From assembly GCF_042427575.1 (NCBI RefSeq), contig NZ_JBHMFD010000001.1, positions 248,001 to 312,000 of the forward strand: a stretch of DNA of 64,000 bases. The letters run 5' to 3'. The DNA is from Bergeyella porcorum (lineage in GTDB: Bacteria; Bacteroidota; Bacteroidia; Flavobacteriales; Weeksellaceae). The position numbers were made by a program, and so were the translations under genes. How positions within the stretch are numbered: the first letter of the stretch is position 1; each line of letters opens with the position of its first letter. Of this stretch, positions 24,336 through 32,904 are shown piece by piece. Under the pieces are notes generated by a model, which saw only the letters and a list, made by a program, of their open reading frames with translations, was not told the origin of the DNA and did not search any database.

Positions 24336-26072
24336 TTACTTCTTCGTTGCGGTATGTTTCTTAGTTTTAATGGTTTTCTTTACACCAGAAGCTTTTTTCA
24401 AAGGTGCTGATGCTGTAGCTGTTCCTTTATAAAAATTGTTATACGCATACTCTGCGGCTTTTCTTACATCTATCACGCCTCCTGCTCTTGAAATCAAATC
24501 AAAACGATTGTTTTCATTGCTGGAAATCATAGCATTTACCGTAGATTGATTGGCTGTTTTTACCAAAGATTCTATAATCTGCTCTGGTTTTAGGTTGGGC
24601 ATATATGCTAAAAGCACTGCCGCTGCACCTGCTACTACTGGTGATGCCATAGAAGTTCCTTGCAAGTATTCATACTTTCCATCTGGTACAGTAGAGTATA
24701 TTTTTTCTCCTGGTGCGAAGACATCTACCATTTTTCCATTATAGTTAGAGAAGCTTGCTCTCAAAAATTCGTTATCGTTGGTACTAGCTCCCACCACTAT
24801 CATATTATTGATGAATGGTGCTGGGTCTGATACATTTTTAAAATTGGTAGGGTAATAAATGTGTTCTGCTATATTTTCATTTTCATTACCTGCAGCTTTT
24901 ACAAGGAGTACACCTTTGTCTTGAGCATACTTAAATGCGTCCCAAACCTCTTTTTTCCCTGGAGAGACTGGTTTACCGAAACTCATATTGAGAATTTTAG
25001 CACCATTATCCACTGCATAGCGAATGGAGTTTACGATGTCTTTATCTCTTTCATCGCCATTAGGCACCGTTCTTACCGTCATTATTTTAGCCACTTTATG
25101 AGCTACACCATACTGTACTTCTTTTCCTTGTGGATGTCCTGCGATGATACCTGCCACGTGCGTTCCGTGCTGTGCATCTGGTCCTTCGTAGCGGTTGTTG
25201 CCATAGGATTTATCGTTATAATCATCATATTGGTCTCCTACCAATTCTGCTCTTGGGTCAAAATCCAAATTGTATTGTTGAGTAGCTTGTGGTCCAAAGT
25301 GGTCTAATGCGCCTTGCAATTCTTTAGACAATGAAGCTTCTACTTCCGATGCCGATTTGCCCACATATTCTCCGTCTCTCACAATGTTGGATAGCAATGT
25401 AAGGGTCATCGCTTGATCTTGTGTGGTGGGTTTGATGCTTGCTAACGCCTCAGTAGTGAGTTTATTGTTTCCCAACAACTGCCCAATGGTAGGAAGTAAA
25501 GATTTTAGTTTGCTGTAAGTCTGAAAATTTTGCTGAGCTTCAATGCTTTTTTTATTGAAAATCTCTTTACTCTTCATATACATTGCAAACTCTTCTGGCA
25601 TCTTGGCTTGGTTAGCCTTATTGGTAGCAGAGTTTTCGCCTTCAAAGATGGGTTTATATTTTTTCACCATACGGGTTACTTCCATATTATCCACATCTAT
25701 ATCACTCTTGGCATTTCCCATAAAATTCCAACCGTGGATATCGTCTATATAACCATTCTTATCATCGTCTATTCCGTTGTTTGGGATTTCATTAGGATTG
25801 TGCCACATATTCTTTACCAACCCTGGGTGATCTACTTCTACACCACTATCCAAAACGCCCACTACTACCGTCTTTGGCTTTAATCCTTTGGACTCTAAAA
25901 ATTGATATGCTTCTTGAGTATTAACGCCAAACACATCATCTTTCGCTGTGTGTTTTTTGTGATACCAAGTCATTAAATCTTTATCCTGCATAGGATCTAC
26001 TGCCTTATCAGATTGGGCAAATGCTCCTCCAAAACCAGCTAAAAAAGTAGCTGCAATAAATATTTTTTTCAT
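24336..26072 (-). CDS. Secreted subtilisin-family (S8) serine peptidase
   Basis: 578 residues with a signal peptide (MKKIFIAATFLAGFGGAFAQ). The triad is complete: Asp in VVGVLDSGVEVDHPG (about residue 77), His in DAQHGTHVAGIIAGH (about 300), Ser in LQGTSMASPVVAGAA (about 480). About 220 residues, mostly helical, are inserted between the Asp and His motifs. The C-terminus is a Lys/Thr-rich tail (KKTIKTKKHTATKK) and lacks a type IX sorting domain, so it is probably periplasmic. The wbqC-like gene ends one base upstream of its ATG, implying translational coupling. Confidence 0.92.
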   Translation of the reverse strand: MKKIFIAATFLAGFGGAFAQSDKAVDPMQDKDLMTWYHKKHTAKDDVFGVNTQEAYQFLESKGLKPKTVVVGVLDSGVEVDHPGLVKNMWHNPNEIPNNGIDDDKNGYIDDIHGWNFMGNAKSDIDVDNMEVTRMVKKYKPIFEGENSATNKANQAKMPEEFAMYMKSKEIFNKKSIEAQQNFQTYSKLKSLLPTIGQLLGNNKLTTEALASIKPTTQDQAMTLTLLSNIVRDGEYVGKSASEVEASLSKELQGALDHFGPQATQQYNLDFDPRAELVGDQYDDYNDKSYGNNRYEGPDAQHGTHVAGIIAGHPQGKEVQYGVAHKVAKIMTVRTVPNGDERDKDIVNSIRYAVDNGAKILNMSFGKPVSPGKKEVWDAFKYAQDKGVLLVKAAGNENENIAEHIYYPTNFKNVSDPAPFINNMIVVGASTNDNEFLRASFSNYNGKMVDVFAPGEKIYSTVPDGKYEYLQGTSMASPVVAGAAAVLLAYMPNLKPEQIIESLVKTANQSTVNAMISSNENNRFDLISRAGGVIDVRKAAEYAYNNFYKGTATASAPLKKASGVKKTIKTKKHTATKK

Positions 26073-26073
26073 T

Positions 26074-26679
26074 CTAAATTTTAATATTTTTAATATAACT
26101 TAAACTTTCTGGGCCTTTATTACAGAGCAAATCTATAATGGATAAATCTTCTATAAAGCCTAATTTGTCTGAAAATGTTTGATAATAAGGTTCTACTTCA
26201 AACGCCGTAGGGTGCTTTGCTGAAAATTTTTCTCGGTAGTTGTTTCCCAAAGGCTCTGCCTGATATTCCGTATTCAAAGAGTATGCCTTTTCTACTTTTA
26301 ATAGTTTTAAAATGATTTGCAACGCTCTTAGATTGAACTTTACCAATGATGCTTCCTCTGTATTGTAAATCTCTTCCAACTGACTTTCATAATACTCAAA
26401 ATAAGGTGAGCTTTGATATGCCGTTTTGATGGATTTCCAATGCAGTTTTTGCCAATTTTCCGCGTAGGAAATTTCGATGTCCTTCAGTACTCTTTTGCCG
26501 GTATGATGTATAGGAAGTATCAGAGATAGTTTTCCATTAGCACCATAGATATTGGCTCTATTGCGATAGGTTTGTTTAGGAAAGTGCTCATATTGCTCCA
26601 AAACAACCTCTGTATTTTCTTCTAGAAATACCGAAAACCAAGAGATGGGTGAAAGGTAAAATATGGGTAATAAATTCAT
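26074..26679 (-). CDS. WbqC-like family protein
   Basis: 201 residues: FYLSPISWFSVFLEENTEV, QTYRNRANIYGANGKLSLIL and HWKSIKTAYQSSPYFEYY are the hallmarks of the WbqC-like family. Members occur in O-antigen gene sets and as a stand-alone gene in Bacteroidota, commonly behind lepB as here; the biochemical function is not known. It lies at the end of the parA-parB-DUF5683-dapB-lepB direction and abuts the subtilase gene. Confidence 0.85.
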   Translation of the reverse strand: MNLLPIFYLSPISWFSVFLEENTEVVLEQYEHFPKQTYRNRANIYGANGKLSLILPIHHTGKRVLKDIEISYAENWQKLHWKSIKTAYQSSPYFEYYESQLEEIYNTEEASLVKFNLRALQIILKLLKVEKAYSLNTEYQAEPLGNNYREKFSAKHPTAFEVEPYYQTFSDKLGFIEDLSIIDLLCNKGPESLSYIKNIKI

Positions 26680-26683
26680 TAAT

Positions 26684-26886
26684 TGTAAGTTTTGAGTGTT
26701 GAGTTTTGAGTTTCGAAGAAAGAAGAAAGACTTCTTAACCTTCTAGCCTCTTAGCTTTCTAACAATTGAAAACCATCAACCGACAACCAGCAACTATCAA
26801 CTATTTTTGAGTTTTTGACTGATAATTAATACTAGTATTGATTTCTAATCTCTAATTTCTAAAATCTAATTTCTAAAATCTAAAAT
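26684..26886. repeat. Low-complexity spacer with short A/T repeats
   Basis: The spacer between lepB and the wbqC-like gene holds TTTTGAGT-type repeats (26693-26714), a CAAC-rich patch (about 26770-26803), and copies of CTAATTTCTAAAAT near 26852-26892. No gene or stable hairpin is visible. A similar TTTTGAGT/TTGAAT-rich spacer lies at 52390-52462. Confidence 0.5.
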
Positions 26887-28551
26887 CTAATCTCTATCTT
26901 TCTTCTTAAAAAATTTGATGATATAGTCCCAACCGAAAAATACGATTAAAATTAATGCTGCCAGCCAAGCATAAGAAGTTTTGTGGGCTTCTCCTGTATT
27001 GGTCGCTTTAAACATTCTATCCCAACGGATTTTCTTACCATTGGCTTGGTAGCTTGAGTTGCTATCTGGGAACAAGCCTTCTACACTCATCCAAGTGAAC
27101 ATTGGCTTACCAACGATATGCGTTTCTGGAACATAACCAAAAAATCTTGAATCCAAAGAGGCATCTCTATTGTCCCCTATCATCATATAATAGTTGTATT
27201 GCACTGTATATTGGTTGGTCTCTTTTCCATTGATGAAAAATTTACCATTTTTATGTTCCAAAGTATTGCCTTCATACTTTACAATTAGTTTTTCATACTC
27301 TGGTAAATTCTCTGTGGTAAGGGTAATCACATCACCTTTCTTAGGAATCCTTAGCGGTCCATACCAATCGGTATTCCACTTTTTATTATGAGGGAAAATG
27401 GTGGATGAGTAATTGATTTTATTACTCGGCATCAATTGCCCTGCTTCAATAGACTTCTGAATATCTGGATAGTAATTAACTTCCGCATCATCCTGAGGTT
27501 GAATATCTTGCTGTATCTGCACCACCTGAGAAAGCTGTCCTATCTCTTTTGCAACCTGGTCTGTAAGCCCTTGAAATCTATAATAGAATCCATTATTGGT
27601 CTGTCTTTCTAGTACAGGTAGGAAACCATAAGTATCATACAAGGCAGGTATATCCAGCTGGGAGCTTGTGGTTACTTCGTAGGCGTGTTGCACCTCTGCA
27701 TCTCCCATTCTCACCTCTGGTTTCCCATTGATGAAAAGCTTCCCTGCTCTAAACTCCATCACATCGCCAGGTTCTGCTACCAAGCGTTTTACATAAGGGT
27801 CTTTTCTATCTATTGCTGTGTGCACAGAATCGTCTGGATAGTTAAACACCACAATATCATTACGCTTCGGCGTTTCCCAACCTGGAAATCTGAAGTATGG
27901 TAGTTTCACTGCTTCTACATAAGATTTAGGATCATCTTTGGGATTACCTTGTTCCCCTGTGTCTATGATGGTTCCCTGTAAAAATGGAATCGCAACGGGA
28001 CGCATTGGGGCTCTAAAACCGTAGTTTAGTTTATTCACAAAAAGGAAATCTCCCACCAATAGTGTACGCTCCATAGACCCCGTAGGAATCCCAAAAGGCT
28101 GCGTAATAAAGACGTGAATAAGCGTAGCAAATACCACGGCAAAAGTAATAGAGCCTAAGAAAGTATCTTTTTTCTTCTCCTCTACCTCCTCCCCAGGCAA
28201 TAAGAATGGTGGCTCATCTATTTCGGTTTCTTTATCATAATTAACTACCGCCATATAGATAAAAGGCAATAATACCGTCAGAAATTTTTGTCCAATAGAG
28301 TTTTTGCCAAATTTATCCATCAAGAAAAGATGAAATACCGACATCATAATAGGACCTACAATAGGTAAATAAGCCAATAATGCCCACCAAGTGGAATGCT
28401 TGGTAACTTTTAAAACAATAAAGTAATTGTAAAACGGAATAAATGCAAAAAGTGGATTGTAGCCCAACTTCTTGAACAGTTTCCAAGTAGAAAGTCCCAT
28501 CAATACTGATAAAATAAGGACATAAATAGTATAAGTGATAAAATATTCCAT
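26887..28551 (-). CDS. lepB: Signal peptidase I, long Bacteroidota form with N-terminal membrane domain
   Basis: 554 residues. The first ~130 residues are a membrane domain (helices near 1-20, 35-60, 70-85, 90-110) of the DUF5684 type. After a charged linker a further helix precedes the catalytic part: Ser in GIPTGSMERTLLVGDFL (about residue 160), Lys in DPYVKRLVAEPGD (about 255), and the C-terminal box GDNRDASLDSRFFGYV. A long insert lies between the catalytic Lys and this box. A last helix and a basic tail end the protein. The ATG at 28551 is preferred over a TTG two codons upstream. It removes signal peptides of secreted proteins. Confidence 0.93.
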   Translation of the reverse strand: MEYFITYTIYVLILSVLMGLSTWKLFKKLGYNPLFAFIPFYNYFIVLKVTKHSTWWALLAYLPIVGPIMMSVFHLFLMDKFGKNSIGQKFLTVLLPFIYMAVVNYDKETEIDEPPFLLPGEEVEEKKKDTFLGSITFAVVFATLIHVFITQPFGIPTGSMERTLLVGDFLFVNKLNYGFRAPMRPVAIPFLQGTIIDTGEQGNPKDDPKSYVEAVKLPYFRFPGWETPKRNDIVVFNYPDDSVHTAIDRKDPYVKRLVAEPGDVMEFRAGKLFINGKPEVRMGDAEVQHAYEVTTSSQLDIPALYDTYGFLPVLERQTNNGFYYRFQGLTDQVAKEIGQLSQVVQIQQDIQPQDDAEVNYYPDIQKSIEAGQLMPSNKINYSSTIFPHNKKWNTDWYGPLRIPKKGDVITLTTENLPEYEKLIVKYEGNTLEHKNGKFFINGKETNQYTVQYNYYMMIGDNRDASLDSRFFGYVPETHIVGKPMFTWMSVEGLFPDSNSSYQANGKKIRWDRMFKATNTGEAHKTSYAWLAALILIVFFGWDYIIKFFKKKDRD

Positions 28552-28599
28552 TAGCAAAGTTTTATTTTTTAGTCATTAGTCTAAAATTCTGAAAGAATG

Positions 28600-29304
28600 T
28601 TACAACCCCAATACATCATTCATAGAGAAAATACCTTCTTTTCCTACAATCCATTCTGCCGCAATGACAGCACCCAGGGCAAATCCTTTCCTACTGAATG
28701 CCGTATGCTTTATTTCTATCTCATCTACTTCTGAACTATAATAAACGCTGTGTGTACCAGGCACTTCATCTTCCCTGATGGCAAAAATCCCCAGCTGCTC
28801 CCCTTCGGTATCGTGAAGTTTCCAAGCGTTAAATTTCGGGTGATTTTTTATAATCCCCTCCGCAAGAGAAATGGCAGTGCCACTAGGAGCATCTTTTTTA
28901 TGAGTATGATGAATCTCTTCCAGTTGCACTTGGTAATCGTTATCAAAATCCTTCATCAATGCCGCTAATTTTTCGTTCAGAGCAAAAAATAAATTGACTC
29001 CTAAACTAAAATTAGAACCATATAGAAACGCTGAATTATTTTGCTTAGCAATCGCTTCTATCTCTGGTTTTTGATGCAACCATCCCGTAGTACCACACAC
29101 CACAGGGATACGCTGTTCCAAGCAAGATTTAATATTGGAAAACGCCACCTCTGGCTGGGAAAATTCTATCACCACATCGGGATTATTAAGATTTTCTATC
29201 GTAGGAGTTTCATTAAGTTTTGCCACTACCTCGTGTCCACGAGATGTTGCAATTTCATCAATGATTTTTCCCATTTTTCCGTATCCTACTAATGCTATTC
29301 TCAT
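28600..29304 (-). CDS. dapB: 4-hydroxy-tetrahydrodipicolinate reductase
   Basis: 234 residues. NAD(P)-binding MRIALVGYGKMGKIIDEIA opens the protein; VVIEFSQPE, VCGTTGW, SNFSLGVNLF and the catalytic/substrate motif EIHHTHKKDAPSGTAISLAE follow. It makes tetrahydrodipicolinate for lysine and diaminopimelate synthesis, so it also supplies peptidoglycan. It is typical in this neighbourhood between DUF5683 and lepB genes in Flavobacteriia. Confidence 0.96.
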   Translation of the reverse strand: MRIALVGYGKMGKIIDEIATSRGHEVVAKLNETPTIENLNNPDVVIEFSQPEVAFSNIKSCLEQRIPVVCGTTGWLHQKPEIEAIAKQNNSAFLYGSNFSLGVNLFFALNEKLAALMKDFDNDYQVQLEEIHHTHKKDAPSGTAISLAEGIIKNHPKFNAWKLHDTEGEQLGIFAIREDEVPGTHSVYYSSEVDEIEIKHTAFSRKGFALGAVIAAEWIVGKEGIFSMNDVLGL

Positions 29305-29382
29305 TTTTGCTGATTTAAATTGATAATATATTTCTACTGAGAGCTTATAATTTCTTCTCAGATTTAGTTCAAAATTTTAGGT

Positions 29383-30012
29383 TTAAAACCTCAATATTAA
29401 GCTAAGACCTGCCTTGGTGTTTTGCTTTGAAAATTCATCGTAAATCACCGCAGGTTTTAGAGCCAAATCTGGGTCATTTCTTTGCTCATAAAGATGGGCA
29501 TCTACTACCGCATCTACAATTCCTAAAACATAGATAAGTCCTGTGATGGCAATGGCGTAATCTCGCTGTCGCTTGGCTCTATCCTGTGTGCGTCCCAAAA
29601 CATCTGCCGTAACCCCAGAAATATCAGAAAACTCGTGAGGTAACCCGTTCAGCTCAGCTACGAAAGCATTTCGGTAACGGTTATATTGTTTTTCATTCCA
29701 CAGCACAATCCCTACTCCTGTTCCTATGGCTCCCCATACAATGGGAATTTTCCAATATTTTTTATTGTAATATTGTCCCAATCCAGGGAGAACGGCAGAG
29801 TACAATCCTGCTTTGGTAGGACTATATTTAAGGGTTTTGCTGGGAGCATTGGTCTGTTCTATATCAGAAAGAATTTCCCCTTCGGATTTGAGAGGCTGTA
29901 GGGTATCTCTATCTGAAAGGGATGATGTTTTTTGCAAAGAATCGCTCTTTGTGGCTTGTGCTGCGACAATGTTTAATACCAAAAAAGCGATAATGGAAAG
30001 TATTTTTTTCAT
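29383..30012 (-). CDS. DUF5683 family protein
   Basis: 209 residues with a signal peptide (MKKILSIIAFLVLNIVAAQ). The domain is marked by SPTKAGLYSAVLPGLGQYYNKKYWK (shown here in part: AVLPGLGQYYNKKYWK) and two hydrophobic segments (IVWGAIGTGVGIVLW and YAIAITGLIYVLGIVDAVVDAH). Function unknown. Its start codon shares the last base of the parB stop region (30012), so it is translationally coupled to parB. Confidence 0.8.
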   Translation of the reverse strand: MKKILSIIAFLVLNIVAAQATKSDSLQKTSSLSDRDTLQPLKSEGEILSDIEQTNAPSKTLKYSPTKAGLYSAVLPGLGQYYNKKYWKIPIVWGAIGTGVGIVLWNEKQYNRYRNAFVAELNGLPHEFSDISGVTADVLGRTQDRAKRQRDYAIAITGLIYVLGIVDAVVDAHLYEQRNDPDLALKPAVIYDEFSKQNTKAGLSLILRF

Positions 30013-30899
30013 TAATTAAAATGAGAAAGAATTTGCTCTAACTCTTTTTCGTCTTTAAAATCCAGAACTATTTTTCCCTTCTTGCCATTAGCAGAAGTCT
30101 TAATTTCTACTTTCACATCCAAAATGTCTGCCAATTTTTTCTCGGCTCTTTTGTATTCATTAGACACAGTGGCTGTTTTGGGTTCTTTTGCTTGGGAAGG
30201 TTTTTTCAGGGCATTGGCAACTTGTTCTGCTTGTCTTACATTAAGCCCTTCTTTCACTATTTTATCAAATAACACCTGCTGCAATGCTTCAGTTTCCAAA
30301 CTCAAGATGGCACGCCCGTGTCCTGCTGATATGGCACCACTTCTTACCGCATTTTGAATATCTGGACTCAGTTTTAGCAATCGGATAGAGTTGGTAATTG
30401 TGCTTCTCTCCTTTCCTACCCTCTGGCTCAAGTTTTCTTGGGTCATTCCAATTTCATCCAAAAGTCGTTGATAAGTAAGTGCTACTTCTATTGCATCAAG
30501 GTCTTCCCTTTGGATATTTTCCACCAGAGCCATTTCCAGAAGCTCTTGGTCGTTCACCAGACGGATATAAGCGGGAATGGTTTTTAAACCAGCCAATTTA
30601 GATGCTCGGAAACGTCTTTCACCAGAGATGATTTCAAACTTATCACCATCTTTTCTCAATGTAATAGGCTGGATAACACCTAAATTTTTGATGGATTGGG
30701 CCAAATCGTTCAAAGCTTTCTCATCAAAATGCGTTCTCGGCTGTGTAGCATTGGGATAGATATCCTCCAAAGCCACTTCCATAATGTTGCCAACTAAAAC
30801 TTCTGCCCCCTCATCGGTAGCAGAATTGATAGAAACTTTGGATTCAGAGCTTAAAATAGCTCCTAATCCTCTACCCATTGCTCTTTTTTTATCTTTCAA
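30012..30899 (-). CDS. parB: Chromosome-partitioning protein ParB
   Basis: 295 residues. N-terminal RAMGRGLGAILSS, box I (QPRTHFDEKALNDLAQSIK), GERRFRASKLAG (the CTP-binding box), box III (ENIQREDLDAIEVALTYQRL) and the HTH region (SQRVGKERSTITNSIRLLKL) are all seen, then a C-terminal dimerisation part. It binds parS sites and slides as a CTP clamp. Its start overlaps the end of parA by 11 nt. No convincing parS site was found in this window. Confidence 0.95.
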   Translation of the reverse strand: MKDKKRAMGRGLGAILSSESKVSINSATDEGAEVLVGNIMEVALEDIYPNATQPRTHFDEKALNDLAQSIKNLGVIQPITLRKDGDKFEIISGERRFRASKLAGLKTIPAYIRLVNDQELLEMALVENIQREDLDAIEVALTYQRLLDEIGMTQENLSQRVGKERSTITNSIRLLKLSPDIQNAVRSGAISAGHGRAILSLETEALQQVLFDKIVKEGLNVRQAEQVANALKKPSQAKEPKTATVSNEYKRAEKKLADILDVKVEIKTSANGKKGKIVLDFKDEKELEQILSHFN

Positions 30900-31689
30900 T
30901 TTTTTCTTTTTTTGGTGATTTGTTTAATGATTTATCATTTCGCAACAGCACTTCTTCTGCCAACTGAATGTATTGTACTGCACCTTTACTTTCGGCATCA
31001 TACATCAGGATACTTTCTCCAAAACTTGGTGCTTCGCTCAATCTTACATTTCGGCTGATAATGGTATCAAACACCATCTCTGGGAAGTGCGAATTTACTT
31101 CCTCTACCACTTGGTTAGACAGTCTCAATCTGCCATCATACATTGTGAGTAGTAGTCCTTCTATGTCTAAATTATTATTATGAATCTTTTGTACATTTTT
31201 AATTGTATTCAGCAGTTTACCCAATCCTTCCAATGCAAAATATTCGCATTGTATTGGAATAATCACAGAGTCTGATGCTGTGAGGGCGTTTACCGTAATC
31301 AAGCCTAAGCTCGGGGCACAATCTATGATGATAAAATCATACCGTTCCTTCACTGGTTCTAATGCTTTTCTGAGCATTTGCTCACGGCTCTCTCTATCCA
31401 CCAGTTCTATCTCTGCCGCTACCAAATCTATATGAGATGGCACGATATCCAGATTAGGTGAAGTTGTTTTTTGGATACATTGCTCCACATCCACACTATG
31501 TTCTAGAAGGTTATAGGTAGAATATTTTACCTCTTCCACTCCCAAACCAGAAGTAGCATTTGCCTGAGGGTCTGCATCAATGATTAACACCCTCTTCTCC
31601 AAAACGCCCAATGCTGCAGCGAGATTGACTGCTGTGGTTGTTTTTCCTACACCGCCTTTTTGATTGGCAACACCAATGATTTTAGCCAT
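30889..31689 (-). CDS. parA: Chromosome-partitioning ATPase ParA
   Basis: 266 residues from MAKIIGVANQKGGVGKTTTA with the deviant Walker A (KGGVGKTT), Walker A' (IDADPQANATSGLG) and IDCAPSLGLITVNAL. An in-frame extension to 31734 is low-complexity and begins inside the promoter region, so it is rejected. It forms the chromosomal Soj/Spo0J-type pair with ParB. A -7 box at 31708-31715 gives a leader of about 12 nt. Confidence 0.96.
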   Translation of the reverse strand: MAKIIGVANQKGGVGKTTTAVNLAAALGVLEKRVLIIDADPQANATSGLGVEEVKYSTYNLLEHSVDVEQCIQKTTSPNLDIVPSHIDLVAAEIELVDRESREQMLRKALEPVKERYDFIIIDCAPSLGLITVNALTASDSVIIPIQCEYFALEGLGKLLNTIKNVQKIHNNNLDIEGLLLTMYDGRLRLSNQVVEEVNSHFPEMVFDTIISRNVRLSEAPSFGESILMYDAESKGAVQYIQLAEEVLLRNDKSLNKSPKKEKIER

Positions 31690-31707
31690 TATCTTCATTT
31701 TAATGTC

Positions 31708-31715
31708 CAAAAATA
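31708..31715 (-). promoter_or_regulatory. Bacteroidota -7 box for parAB
   Basis: TATTTTTG on the minus strand, 18 nt before the parA start codon. Confidence 0.5.
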
Positions 31716-31792
31716 CATTTTTTTTAATTTTCAAAAAAACACAAACCTCAATCTATAGTGTAATCAAATATAAATCAATGTATTATATATAG

Positions 31793-31830
31793 AAAAAATT
31801 ATCCACATTTTGGGAAAGATGTGGATAATT
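31793..31830 (-). terminator. Terminator of tonB; the stem contains DnaA-box sequences
   Basis: Perfect 12-bp inverted repeat AATTATCCACAT (31797-31808) and ATGTGGATAATT (31819-31830) with a 10-nt loop, followed on the minus strand by a T-tract. Each arm contains a perfect TTATCCACA, the DnaA consensus box, in opposite orientations. Confidence 0.7.
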
Positions 31831-31851
31831 AATGATGCAATATCAAGACGA

Positions 31852-32679
31852 TTATTCAAATTTCATACTGATAGGGAATCTGAAATAACTTCTCACGGGT
31901 TTTCCATCTACTGTAGCAGGATTCCATCTGCCTTTGATATTTTTTATGGTCTTTTCTGCTTCTTTGTTGAAAATAGCATCTACGCCATTGGCTTTAATAT
32001 TAGAGATGGTACCATCTTTCTCTACGATGAAAGTAACTGTGGTTTTTATAACCGTATCTGTTCCTTCAAAAGGTGATACATCAAAACTGCCCACTACTTT
32101 ATTTCTAAACGCATCTATCCCTCCAGAAAAAGACGCTTCCACATCTACCTTTTCTACAATAGCATTAGGATTCTCCATTTTAGGAGGAGCTACCACGGGA
32201 ACATCTATTTTAGAAACATTGGGAACATTTGGCTGATAGGTAATCGGTTCTACAGTTCCTTTATTTTCAAATCCAGCTACGGCATTTTGATAATCTTCCA
32301 CTCTTGCAGCGGGTTTTTCCTTCTTGGGATTCCTCGTTGGCGTAGGCACCGTAGAATCAAAAGTTTTAACATCTTGCACTACTGGAGATGCTGGAGGAAC
32401 GATTGGTGGGTTTACTATTGGGGAAACATTGGCATCCACATTTTTTAAGTCTATCACCACATCGGGTACTGTTTTCTTATTTTTAGATTCTGATAACCAC
32501 TGATTAACTCCTAAAGAAACAACCGCCAAGGCTACCGCAGAAGCAATACCCAATACCAGCGCTTTGGTAAGTAGTATATCAGAATCTTGTCTTAAAGCAT
32601 ACGCACCATACGCTTTGTTTCGGTTTTCAAAAAGAATTTCATCTAAGGAATTTACTGTTTTGCTTAATAAATTTTTCAT
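31852..32679 (-). CDS. TonB energy-transducer protein
   Basis: 275 residues. The N-terminal RNKAYGAYALRQDSDILLTK precedes one membrane helix (about residues 38-60). A proline-rich periplasmic linker (IVNPPIVPPASPVV) follows, then the TonB C-terminal domain with VTFIVEKDGTISNIKANG and GRWNPATVDGKPVRSYFRFP. This is the usual Bacteroidota TonB form. It transmits proton-motive force to TonB-dependent receptors. ExbB/ExbD genes are not adjacent. Confidence 0.9.
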   Translation of the reverse strand: MKNLLSKTVNSLDEILFENRNKAYGAYALRQDSDILLTKALVLGIASAVALAVVSLGVNQWLSESKNKKTVPDVVIDLKNVDANVSPIVNPPIVPPASPVVQDVKTFDSTVPTPTRNPKKEKPAARVEDYQNAVAGFENKGTVEPITYQPNVPNVSKIDVPVVAPPKMENPNAIVEKVDVEASFSGGIDAFRNKVVGSFDVSPFEGTDTVIKTTVTFIVEKDGTISNIKANGVDAIFNKEAEKTIKNIKGRWNPATVDGKPVRSYFRFPISMKFE

Positions 32680-32761
32680 TATTGGATATTTTTAAGATTA
32701 TTACTCAATTAACTTAATCATTTATATTGGCACCATATATTAGATTTTAAATAACAACAAT

Positions 32762-32769
32762 CAAAAATA
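32762..32769 (-). promoter_or_regulatory. Bacteroidota -7 box for tonB
   Basis: TATTTTTG on the minus strand with TTG about 22 nt upstream; predicts a leader of about 75 nt. Confidence 0.45.
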
Positions 32770-32856
32770 TTGCCAAAATAAAATTATATTCCAATCAAAA
32801 CTATTTAAAACATAGCAATACTATAAAATAAACAATATCGATCAAAATTAAATAAA

Positions 32857-32881
32857 CAAAAAAACCACCCTTATTGGATGG
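32857..32881 (-). terminator. Terminator of purA
   Basis: On the minus strand CCATCC, loop AATAA, GGGTGG (one G-U pair) followed by seven T residues. Confidence 0.75.
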
Positions 32882-32904
32882 CTTTCATAATTTCAATTTT
32901 CTAT

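Noticed and set aside
26680..26886. A small gene or RNA in the lepB/wbqC spacer
   Set aside because: Only micro-repeats and no start-stop frame or stable hairpin are visible.
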